Positions 50,210 to 59,831 of a DNA stretch of 64,000 bases are shown here, in pieces; position 1 is the first letter of the stretch, and each line of letters opens with the position of its first letter. This stretch comes from Paraphysomonas bandaiensis (Eukaryota > Chrysophyceae): the NCBI GenBank assembly GCA_965644295.1, contig CBFFRP010000427.1, positions 1-64,000 of the forward strand, read 5' to 3'. Below the pieces are notes generated by a model. It worked only from the letters and a program-made list of their open reading frames with translations, had not been told where the DNA came from and did no database searches. The position numbers and the translations under genes are program-made.

Positions 50210-50710
50210 GCTCCGTTTGATCATACTTCACTTTTGGTCCTTACATAACCTTGTTTTTTTTTGCGTTGGCAATATAGCCTATTTCATTGATTATTTTCTC
50301 TGATACCTTATTTGAGAATTGTTGTAAATTAATTAATCATAAAAATGATGTAAATTACCAATGCGTTTAAGTTGAATGTTACTAGTATTACAGTTTGGAC
50401 TAGTCGAACTTTCTACAATGTAATATCTTCGAGTGTTGAGATCTGAAGATTCTATATTCTTGCGATTGAGTGCAGTATTATGTGAGATGCTTGCCAAGGA
50501 TCGGAAGATATATTATATGTAATTACTACATTATATTATTGTGTAGTATGAAGCTGAAGTAGAAGTAGGTGACTATACAGGATACGATCACTGAGTGTGT
50601 GGTTTGTACACTATAGTAGTAAATGAATGGTGTTGAACACATCGAATACAACTTAGATTCTTTATCATGTAATGGTGTGGTAGGATCCCATGCAACCCTT
50701 GCCATTTTGG
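50210..50710. other. Intergenic, no gene seen
   Basis: AT-rich spacer holding the 3' flank of the cyclase gene. Confidence 0.35.
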
Positions 50711-51599
50711 TCAGGGCGTTGTGGAACCATGGAAGAGGGTGTTGTTGCCTGTGGAGTTTGTCAAGAAGTTGAGTTTGCTATGTTTGGAAGGCGTGTTCAC
50801 GTATTTGGGCAACCTCCGGATGTGTGCATTGGAGGAGCATGTGTGCCATGTTATCCGTTGTGTAGTCGCAATCTGTGCATTTGGCTGCTGTGGTGAGGTC
50901 ATCTCCAATTTTTTCCTTGGCTCATCGCGTAGGTTTTGTCCCCACAGGATGTGGTCTTGGAATGAGACGTAGCAGTTGGGGGAATTATTGGTGCGGAGGG
51001 GGTGAAGTTTGTGTGGAAGCCTGGTACCACTACATGTCCAATACTGTGGGTCTCGGTTTGTACGTGTGGCGTACGTGCCGTGTCTCGTGAGTGTGTATTG
51101 GTGGATGTCCCATTGGTGTTGGAGCTCGGTGACATCCCCTAGCATGGGGCAACTGTCTGTGAGTAGATATTTGTCGTATCTCTCCAGTGCTATTTTGGCC
51201 AGTTGTGAAGAATTCCTCTAGGATGTGTGTGACTTCAGTCCTGACTACGTTGTAGTTGGAGGCGCCTAGTATTTTGTTTATCGTTGTCCAATTTTGGGGT
51301 TCAACGTTTGGGGTGGGAGCGAACCCATTTAATTGGACGCTGTCTGTGATGTTCTGTGACGAGGCATTCATAAATGATGCCCTCCTGGGGCTTTGTACTG
51401 AGTGCTCGCCTCCTGCTTGTGAGGGCTTGTGTGGTTCGTGTTTGTACTGCCTGAAAGTCAGTGCAAATAGGCACAGTGCGTTATACGGCTTTATATGCAC
51501 AATACCCGTTGGCTGGGGCGGTTGAGGCTGATCGGGATGTAGAGTTTGAACTTCATTTCCCTTAGTCCACGCGGAGTGATACTCCATATCACCCACCAT
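50711..51599 (-). pseudogene. Probable non-LTR retrotransposon ORF relic
   Basis: The region is more GC-rich than its surroundings and has overlapping long minus-strand frames. One frame near 50785-50885 gives KCTDCDYTTDNMAHMLLQCTHPEV, a C-x2-C-x8-H-x5-C finger of the kind found at the C-terminus of LINE reverse transcriptases. No reverse transcriptase core was found. At least one stop separates this from upstream coding-like sequence. Confidence 0.4.
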
Positions 51600-51837
51600 T
51601 GCGGTGGTATCCTGGTGCAGTAGACCCCTGAATTTGATAAGCTGCTGCCACAGAACAGAAGCCGGGTGACGGTATAGTGGGACCAGCAGGCTGTTGGGAC
51701 TGGATAGATCAGGATAGTAATGTGGAGTTGGTGGAAGAGATCCTCTCGCAGGGACGCATTTGGCCGGTGTTGTCGTAGGCAGCCCAGTTGTTGGTGAATA
51801 AATTGGTGAAAGGGAGTGTGTTGTTCTGTTGTGGGGG

Positions 51838-51859
51838 CTAGGGTTAGGGTTAGGGCTAC
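51838..51859 (+). repeat. Interstitial telomere-type repeat
   Basis: 'ctagggttagggttagggct' has three consecutive TTAGGG-like units downstream of the LINE-like relic. It is too short to be a telomere. Confidence 0.7.
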
Positions 51860-53024
51860 AGCGGGGTTGATGTTGCAGCTGTGGGGGAAGTGGGAACAGT
51901 CGTGGTGGACAGAGGAGTGAAGGGAATTGAGGTGTGGGAGCGATACAGGAATTCAGGACAGTATCGGTGAGACGAGAATTTTGTGGGATTTTCTTCGCGT
52001 GGGCTGTTACCGTGAGAGGTTAGTGGGAGACTGCTGGAGCAACTTTCGTAGTGTAAGATTTTACGAACACAATATTCATTTGACTGGTTCTCTCAGTTGA
52101 AGAATGGGAAGATATTCTATCATTCTATATACTTGCTTCGCTGGCATACCATCACGACTGGCTTTTAGAAACTCTTTTACCAAATCATCCCTTGTTTCTT
52201 TACCAAGCATTATGTCAAAAAATGATAGATAATAATGTTTTGGTTAATGGCGCGGTTTCCACCTTGACAGTTTACGTGATGTACATCACAGAAATTAAAA
52301 CAAGATGTGCATCACGGAATGTAGAGCGAATTCCTACACAAGAAGAGCAAACCACATCACGAGAGAATTCAGCAAAGTTTCTAAACTTTTTTGTATGAGT
52401 ATGAGCCCGAATGCTTGTTATTGGACAACTAGAAAACGAATGGCACCGTCGACGTTTTATTATAGATTCTTATCTAGTTTTATTCAATTCCAGTATATAT
52501 GTGTAGTACATATAATATATATTATGTGATCCGGTAAAGCTCTCTACCCACAAGATAAAACGGATCGTGCCTGCTCAAGAATACGTGAATGCATTATTAT
52601 TTGGAAATAGCAGGGTCAAATCAAATATCTGAGACTTTGGAATTCGCCTTCTTCATATCTCACTATCGTTTTTCGCGGCTGACTTACACTTCTTCCTGTA
52701 TCTGTTCCTTATTCTTAGTTTGTTCCATTTTACCATTACCTTAGGGTTAGTAACATTCGATACTTAGTAACACTTACATTCGACACGTACGTAGTAACCT
52801 TATGACACTTAGTAACATCACACTTTATTAGTAACACTTACTTCTACATTAGTATTGATATATACATAAAATATACAGTCACACCATATGTATACACACA
52901 ATATATATACATATAAAGTTTACCATTCCAGGATGTTCAAACTTATTGACTAGGTTGAATAATATTTCCCATTGACTACGCTGTGTGCTGATTAAACAAA
53001 GCGGTGTGTGTTAAGTGTTGAGTA
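51860..53024. other. Non-coding stretch
   Basis: Mostly AT-rich, with an irregular repeat of 'tagtaacactta' words at about 52745-52850. No gene is supported. Confidence 0.4.
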
Positions 53025-53059
53025 CATGTATGTATGTATGTATGTATGAATGCATGTAT
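53025..53059 (+). repeat. (TATG)n simple repeat
   Basis: About five 'tatg' units directly flank the copia-2 3' LTR, so the element inserted in or next to a microsatellite. Confidence 0.85.
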
Positions 53060-53328
53060 TATTGAGAATTGCTCATTTTAAGCTAGATCACAGAGAGAAT
53101 TTGTCGTAAGACTAGATAGATTTATTAATATCGTTTACACGAAGTTGTGATAACCACAACTCTCATTATAATCCCTGCATAATATCCTAAATATGCGAAC
53201 CTCTCGTTACTGAACATATCTTGAAAGATCAAACTATTTCAGATTCTCAATATCATCACAGTATTTGTACATCATCACTATATTTCACTGTATTCTCGTA
53301 CATTGTCTTCAAGTGACATATTCTAATA
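53060..53328 (-). repeat. copia-2 3' LTR
   Basis: 269 bp aligns with the copia-1 LTR across its length (for example 'cgtgtaaacgatattaataaatctatctagtc' in antisense) with scattered differences. It is preceded, in element sense, by the same 'gagtgggag' purine tract. Confidence 0.85.
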
Positions 53329-53471
53329 CTCCCACTCAATGTAGAATGGAGTGAGATAAAACAATAGTGATCACAATAATCTGATAATCACAATGCTATG
53401 ACTATCTAGTCCCATCATAGGTAAAACAGATGTGAAATCTTTTAAAGATACATATATAACTAGCAGTCAAC

Positions 53472-53486
53472 TAGACATACAGTTAT
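53472..53486. repeat. Left 15-bp target-site duplication of the retroposon insert
   Basis: 'tagacatacagttat' matches 54698-54712 ('tagatatacagttat') with one difference. The unoccupied copia-1 site has only one copy. Confidence 0.85.
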
Positions 53487-54697
53487 TGAAAATCTGATTA
53501 TTAAGAAGCGCAAGCTTGTGCGTTGCCGCGACCAACCTAACAACTCGCGCGACACTATGCATAACATGACTCTCATCTAGTTACTATTGCATGCACCGAC
53601 AAGTGCTCAACTATACAACACGATTTAGTTAGCTACATGGGCATACGACGAGTTGCGTGTTTAAGCCGGATCATACGCTCCTGCCCAATCTACTTGTCCT
53701 AACACAAACAACTTGCGGTCGGTGTCTTCGGCATATGTCTCCTGTATATGCGGCAGATCTTTAGGGCCCTCTTCAAGGTGGTGTTCACAGCAGCAGGTAG
53801 TCTGGAAGGGAGAATAAAGTAGCTCTATAGCGCCGGGTCCTCCCACGGTCACGAAGCGGTCTCACTGGTGCAATTTTGCACACTGACGCATGAAACAGAC
53901 ATCTACCAAAATCTGTTACAAATTCAAGCTGACTCCAATGTCTTCCCTCCATTGTGTGCACTCATCCAGCACATGCATCCACCTTGCACTCTTCTCCCGA
54001 GTGACTTTTACACTAGTAGGAAACCGTGCACCTTCCCCGCTCGGATGAAAACCTACTAAGCAAGAATAACATAAAAGCACCACAAATGTACCTGACACTG
54101 CTTGGAGAACAGTGCCAGAGCCTTGATATAATCTCAATGACCTGGGTCAGGAGAAACCAAGACTAGGCAGTAGACGTGTGAGAAGACATGACAGGTCTAA
54201 TCACATCATTGCCATTGCCATGCATCCATGAGGAAAGTTTGACGCATTACCTCGGTCATTGGCCACACAGATACCGAATAATGTGAACTCATACTCAGCA
54301 TCAATCACTCAAAGCAAACGCAGGGAGCAAGCAGAATGTTGATATACCTGACATCTGCTGACTTCAGGTGTTTTGAGTTCTTAAGGTGAACATCCCGGAT
54401 GCTTAACTTCAGCAGGCAGCCCAATACCCCGGTTACCCTTCTGGTGGGCCCTGTCCCGGATGCCCTTGAGGTGGGCCCATTCCCGGATGCCTGTTTATTC
54501 GTCAGGGCCCAAAGACGTCTACACAAGTGACACTTATTAGTGTCCCTTGTACCACACAAGCATTTGGCTATGAGTGGGCAGAACAATATATCTGCTGACT
54601 ATATAATATGCGGCTCACGTTAGTTTCCCGGAGAAATATCTCCGGTACTTATCCCCCAGAACACCACGAAAAGGTGCGAGTCCGACTTTGTTGAGGG
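53487..54697 (-). mobile_element. R1-type retroposon with passenger segment (copy F)
   Basis: The first 400 bp in element sense (54697 down to about 54298) are the R1 5' module ('ccctcaacaaagtcgg', hairpin ccggagata/ttctccgg, CLCGTRDTNKCHLCRRLW-like frame shared with copy E). The remaining ~810 bp are not in other R1 copies. This part carries coding-like minus-strand frames at 53661-53852 (HHLEEGPKDLPHIQETYAEDTDRKL) and 53916-54137 (REKSARWMHVLDECTQWRED). A 15-bp target-site duplication flanks the whole, so module and passenger moved as one unit. The passenger was not recognised. Confidence 0.7.
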
Positions 54698-54712
54698 TAG
54701 ATATACAGTTAT
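54698..54712. repeat. Right 15-bp target-site duplication of the retroposon insert
   Basis: Partner of 53472-53486; it continues directly into 'gtggtattttcaccc', the expected copia 3' untranslated sequence. Confidence 0.85.
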
Positions 54713-54746
54713 GTGGTATTTTCACCCACTAAAACACACCTCTAAC

Positions 54747-55854
54747 TGTAAACAACTCAGGTCTTGCAACCTAAGATCACTGAAAAGATATGTGAAATGG
54801 TTGTTTATCGAAACAACAAAACAGAATGCTTATTTAACTTATCACAGCCAGCAATACAAGCTCCCAAGTATCTCGCAACCTTAAGCTCCCAAAAGGTAGA
54901 TCAATTAACTTAGCTATGATTAGTTAGATAAAAAAGAAGTGAGAAGACAGATTCCTAGTCTAAGACCCCCATAGTACACATGTCAAGCAAACAACCAGCA
55001 CCGTTCAATAAATATGACCATACATGCAGTACACTGAATACAGTTCATGTCCCATGTCCATTGTACACAAAATGCGAACTGAAATAAGCCTAGAAAACGT
55101 CCTCACAGAAAACCGCCAGTTTACTGGTCCCGAAAAAACCAAAATCCCCGATTTCGGGACCGAAAACCCCAAAACCACCGGTTTTGGAATCTTACTGTAA
55201 AATCTCCGATTTCTGAGCTACAAAGACCCCAAAACAACCAATTCCCGAGTCTTGCAAGAAATCACCAATTATAGAGTCCCCCCCAAAAAAAAACACTAGT
55301 TTTCGAGTCACTAAAAATTCGCCAGCTCATTTCATGATAAACTCAATCTCATTCCAAACGTTAAATGCATTAACACATATCGATTTCGATTAACATTCCC
55401 AACGAAAGTTACACCTTCATATCTGTATCATATATCACCCATACCGTCCTCTCGCCATATGCCTAAGGCCCCTTTCCAATTTGTGCACCTTCCGGAGAAA
55501 ATTGATGGAGTGTGATAACAGCAAATAGTCGTATAGCTGAGTCCAACGAGCTACTTAAATCGCTATAACACCGACACCGACTACCATATGAATATAGGTG
55601 TATACCAGTGAGTAGAAATCCATTGCTCAAAACCGAAATTGTGTGCTCGAGGGCAAGTCCTAGTACTCTTCTTCCTCACAGTTCTCTCATAATATAATAA
55701 TAAACATTTACTACATTCGTTTCCTATATTAAACCAGCTACATGCCTTAAATGAATATCATAGTTGTATTGGAATTATATTAGTCAGTGTCATTATCATA
55801 ATATTATATCATTAAACATGAGACAAGGGTGTTATAAAAGCCCACGGCTTTACA
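54747..55854 (-). repeat. gypsy 3' LTR
   Basis: 1,108 bp. It matches the other LTR almost exactly apart from about 60 extra bp at 55173-55232 between two 'ccccaaaac' repeats and a homopolymer length change near 55280. Confidence 0.93.
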
Positions 55855-55877
55855 TTACCCTTTCTCCCCCCTCCGGA
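55855..55877 (-). promoter_or_regulatory. gypsy polypurine tract
   Basis: In element sense 'ggaggggggagaaagggtaa' lies directly before the 3' LTR, the usual place and composition for plus-strand priming. Confidence 0.85.
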
Positions 55878-55885
55878 TGCCGTAG

Positions 55886-58800
55886 CTACTCCTGAATAAT
55901 TTTGGGATAAGCCGCAGCCAGCGACGCATCAACCAAAATCATGCGAGTAGGGTCAAAATCCTTCTGGGATCCCCAACAGTAAACCAAATAGTTGTCGAAC
56001 GCATAGTTGGCACCGTTAAGGTTAAATTGAGCGCTAATCTTACGTCTAGAATTCTTATGATACCAATGGGTATACGTAAATTCCATGACATACGAAGCTG
56101 TTGCAAAATCTGGTAAACCCAGACTCTCGTACCACAGGTCACCGTAGAACCTGAGATCAACATAAACAACATCTCCAACCGATACTGTTGTGATGCTCTC
56201 CTTCCTCATTGAAGAGATAAAACGCTTCGCCGTAAACGAGTCATACGCAAGATGCCGCAAGTAAGGCCTAGACTCGCAGAAAACATAATATGCTTCACAC
56301 TGAATATCCGGTGTCCATGGAATGTCCAAGATATCGCCGTCCGCATACTTCACCTTGAAGACCATCGTAGATTTAGTTCGTGAATCTCCCGTATATGAAA
56401 GAATCTCCTCCACCTTAAATTGCTCATGGTCTCGCATTGCCGCTTCGATAGCGGATTCCTTATCTCCGAAAAATGGCTCAAGATCAGAGACAGAGTATTC
56501 CCGAATTCCCCCGGTAAGAAGATTTCGAATTTGAACATCATTCTTGTATTGCCGTACCACTTCGAAAGGACCCTTCATCCTCGAGGATAATTTCGGATGT
56601 GGTTTAGCACCAGCGTCGAACATAACAAAATCGCCTGGACAATACTGGTTTTGTTTGGCAGGATCCAAACCCGCTTCCGCTCGTTTCTCGACTAGAGACT
56701 TCTGGTAGTCTGCTGATATCTGACGAACAAGAGCTAAGTAATCGTTCAGCCTTTTCAACAGCTGATGAGACGGATCATTGTCTCTCCCTTGGGCAGCCAA
56801 AAGATTCTTATAGATAGAATCCTGGGACCCAAACGTCAGTTCGAATGCAGAATACCCCGTCTCACTACTCTCATGGGTATTCAGAATGAACATGATAGTA
56901 GCAAGTAACAGTTCGTCCTCTAAAACAGCATCAGCTTCGATTCTCTTATCAAAACAAATAGCCCGGATGTGACGAACCACTTCCTTAATAATACGCTCAC
57001 ATCCGTTGACGTGCCTGTTGGCAATACTAAAAACATGACGAAGTCCTGACAACTTAACCAGTTCTGCGAAAAGTTCTGATTTGAGATCCGGACCCATATC
57101 TGATATAATCATATCCGTGAGCCCATATGTACACCAGCACTTCCACACTGCTGTAGCCAAATTGATAGCTGTCATTCCTTTCACCGCATATAGGTACACC
57201 AATTTCGTAAACAAATTAACCATGACCACAATATGCGTGTAACCAGATTTAGAAACAGGTGTAATAGCAACCGCGTCAATTCCCAGTGCACTCCTTGAAT
57301 GAGGCGGTTTTAAATGTCTAGTGATAGGAATCAATCGCTGCTTCAGCTCTCGCCTATTCTTCTGACAGTTGATACATTCGTCCACGAAGTCTGCAACCAC
57401 CTTGAAAGGCACGCCGTGTCCCGGAAATTGCCTACACAGACGTTTCCACGTCTCTTTCGCACCCCAGTGTCCTGCTTGCGCGTTGTGAACCTCTTTGATA
57501 GCCTGGTAATAATCTATCCTCTGTACCTCCGTAGGCGGCGCGATCTCTTGAACGTCGTCCTCAAAATCGTCTTTTTCAAAGATGTTATGCAGTGTCACGA
57601 AGTTCACTTCATCTGAGTCGAAATCGTCACTTTCGTCCACAAATCCGGACAAATACAGCAATCTTGACAAGCAATCCGCAACCACATTGTTCTTCCCTGG
57701 GATATGACGAATCAAAAAGTCAAAATCCTGCAAATAAATTCTCCATCGAATTATCTTCGCAACTTCTGATGCCTCCATCCACACAAGGTTGTTGTGGTCC
57801 GTCTCGATTGTAAATTTCTTTCCTCTCAGATAAAACGAAAATTTCTTGACTGAATAGAATATACCAAAACCCTCCTTCTCAATAGTACACCACTTCAAAG
57901 CTTGCTCTGACAATTTCTTGGAACAGATAGCAATAGTTTGCTGTTGAATCGGACTAGACCCAGTTCCCTCAACAGTCTGGAAAAGAATGCCTGCCACTCC
58001 ATAGTCACTGGCATCTGTCCTAAGTGTCCACTCAAGATCATAATTCGGATAAAACAAAGCACAAGACTGTTGCAAACCACTCTTATATTTTTCAAACTCT
58101 TGCCTATAATCATGCTGCCATGTCGTTTCTTCCCAATTAAAACTACTCTTAGTCATATCCGTAAGATGTTTAACCAAATCTGAGTAATTCTGAACAAATG
58201 GAGCAAAGAATACTCCCATACCCAACAAAGATCTAATCTTCTTACATCTATTTCCATTCTCTGGAAAAGGAATCTTCAATAAAGCTTCTTTCCTATCGTC
58301 CGTGAGCTCGAAACTATTGTGCCTTACCAAATAGCCAAAAAACTTGATCTCCCTAAATCCTAACCAGGTCTTTGCAAATTTCAACACAACTCCATGTTCA
58401 ATGCATCTATCCAGGAAAATCTCCAGCTTCTTATACGCATCATCAAAATCATGTGCCAATAACAGAACATTATCAAATATACACAGCGCCCATTCCAGAT
58501 CTCCAAACAATTTGACTACCGCTTCTTGCAACACACTAATCCCTGGAGACACTCCCTCCGGAAGGAATAAAGGCTGAAATTGGCCCCACGGTGTTTGAAC
58601 TGACAATTTTTCAGATGTGTTCTCATGCAACCTGATCTGATGGAACGCATTCGTGAGGTCAATGTCCATAAATATCTTATAGCCAATAATACGATCCAAC
58701 TCATGTCTTACATTAGGAACTGTATAGTGTGGACTTGGAATGTACTTGTTGATTTGCACGTAATCCCCACAAATCCTAATAAAAGGTTTCGTGGCTTTTG

Positions 58801-59731
58801 GCGCGATCACCAAACAAGAAGCCCATGGCGACCTACTAGGAACATAGATGTAACCACACAGTCTCCTGAACTCCTTCTCCGCATCCTCATATAATCTAGG
58901 ATTTACGGGTCTTGCCTTCGGCTTGATCCTAGGAGGCAAATTCTCAGCGAACTTGATGTTCAACGGATCCACTCCTTTTATACCTTCCCACCGCTCTGGA
59001 ACAAATACCTCTACTCCCTTAGTCCTCAATAACTCCAGCACCGGTCGCGCTGCTGAGAACTCTGGGGACACGTGCTCACCAAACATATCCTCGAACTCGC
59101 TCAAAGCTTCCTCTCTAGTCTTTCCAAGAAAACTTGAGGCAAATCCGAACTGCGAAGGATCCGGAACATCCAATTCTTCAGGTGCTACCTCCCTACTACT
59201 GTCACACCACGGCTGCAATAATTCTTCAACCGCATTCAACAACAAATCATCCTCGGTAACATCGTCCTCACGCCTTTTAATAAAACTTACTTCTGATTCA
59301 ATTCGTTCAATAGTCCTTCCTTTAAGCATAAATAGAAAATAACCCCATAGATCCTTAACGATAGCCGGAAGTCCAATGATAATATCGTTGCTACCCATAT
59401 CAGCAACAATGAAATCCCCTTCATATAACACGAACTCTCCCTTGGAGTCTTCTCTTTCAAACCTCAATTTTAATTTCACTACAAAACTACACTTCATTCT
59501 CGACGTTTTATCGGCAAATCCTATAACTGTTTCTTTTTTTATGACTTTGTTTTCACACACATGATTTCCAAACGTCTCAAACAAATCCTTGGAGATGAAG
59601 TTAGATGTCAGGGCTCCAGTGTCGAACAATATTCCACGCACAGATATTATATAGTTATCATCACATACAATGCTTCCCCCAGAATGAGCCAATGTCAAGT
59701 CTTTTCGTTCTCGCGTATGTATTACAGACAT
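55886..59731 (-). CDS. pol: Ty3/gypsy Pol polyprotein
   Basis: 1,281 aa. The protease has LFDTGALTS (Asp near residue 37). Reverse transcriptase has IFMDIDLTNAFHQIRL and, where F/Y-x-D-D is expected, CIFDNVLLLA (Asp 420, Asn 421), then KTWLGFREIKFFGYLV. RNase H has WTLRTDASDYGVAG and ETDHNNL. Integrase has an HHCC finger (HNAQAGHWG ... CINCQKNR) and a DDE core (LGIDAVAI, ISDMGPDL, NGCERIIKE). The C-terminal region has a chromodomain-like VEEILSY ... FKVKYADGDILDIPW. The order is that of a Ty3/gypsy element. The ORF ends with TAG at 55886. It lies in the +1 frame relative to gag, with two in-frame TGA directly before its ATG. Confidence 0.93.
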   Translation of the reverse strand: MSVIHTRERKDLTLAHSGGSIVCDDNYIISVRGILFDTGALTSNFISKDLFETFGNHVCENKVIKKETVIGFADKTSRMKCSFVVKLKLRFEREDSKGEFVLYEGDFIVADMGSNDIIIGLPAIVKDLWGYFLFMLKGRTIERIESEVSFIKRREDDVTEDDLLLNAVEELLQPWCDSSREVAPEELDVPDPSQFGFASSFLGKTREEALSEFEDMFGEHVSPEFSAARPVLELLRTKGVEVFVPERWEGIKGVDPLNIKFAENLPPRIKPKARPVNPRLYEDAEKEFRRLCGYIYVPSRSPWASCLVIAPKATKPFIRICGDYVQINKYIPSPHYTVPNVRHELDRIIGYKIFMDIDLTNAFHQIRLHENTSEKLSVQTPWGQFQPLFLPEGVSPGISVLQEAVVKLFGDLEWALCIFDNVLLLAHDFDDAYKKLEIFLDRCIEHGVVLKFAKTWLGFREIKFFGYLVRHNSFELTDDRKEALLKIPFPENGNRCKKIRSLLGMGVFFAPFVQNYSDLVKHLTDMTKSSFNWEETTWQHDYRQEFEKYKSGLQQSCALFYPNYDLEWTLRTDASDYGVAGILFQTVEGTGSSPIQQQTIAICSKKLSEQALKWCTIEKEGFGIFYSVKKFSFYLRGKKFTIETDHNNLVWMEASEVAKIIRWRIYLQDFDFLIRHIPGKNNVVADCLSRLLYLSGFVDESDDFDSDEVNFVTLHNIFEKDDFEDDVQEIAPPTEVQRIDYYQAIKEVHNAQAGHWGAKETWKRLCRQFPGHGVPFKVVADFVDECINCQKNRRELKQRLIPITRHLKPPHSRSALGIDAVAITPVSKSGYTHIVVMVNLFTKLVYLYAVKGMTAINLATAVWKCWCTYGLTDMIISDMGPDLKSELFAELVKLSGLRHVFSIANRHVNGCERIIKEVVRHIRAICFDKRIEADAVLEDELLLATIMFILNTHESSETGYSAFELTFGSQDSIYKNLLAAQGRDNDPSHQLLKRLNDYLALVRQISADYQKSLVEKRAEAGLDPAKQNQYCPGDFVMFDAGAKPHPKLSSRMKGPFEVVRQYKNDVQIRNLLTGGIREYSVSDLEPFFGDKESAIEAAMRDHEQFKVEEILSYTGDSRTKSTMVFKVKYADGDILDIPWTPDIQCEAYYVFCESRPYLRHLAYDSFTAKRFISSMRKESITTVSVGDVVYVDLRFYGDLWYESLGLPDFATASYVMEFTYTHWYHKNSRRKISAQFNLNGANYAFDNYLVYCWGSQKDFDPTRMILVDASLAAAYPKIIQE

Positions 59732-59831
59732 TCATCAAATTTCTGAGGAAAACTCGACTAACAGTCTCAGGATCATTCAAACCGTACAATATTTCTTCGT
59801 GATCCTGTGAACCATTAGCCTCGCACATTTG

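Noticed and set aside
50711-51145. Long minus-strand ORF with Thr/Asn/His-rich composition as a host gene
   Set aside because: A neighbouring frame has the LINE-like zinc finger and the composition looks like a shadow frame; treated as a transposon relic.
54660-54697. tRNA-like B box ('ggtgcgagtcc') in R1, suggesting a tRNA-derived SINE
   Set aside because: It lies in antisense to the orientation implied by 5' truncation, and no matching A box or cloverleaf was found.
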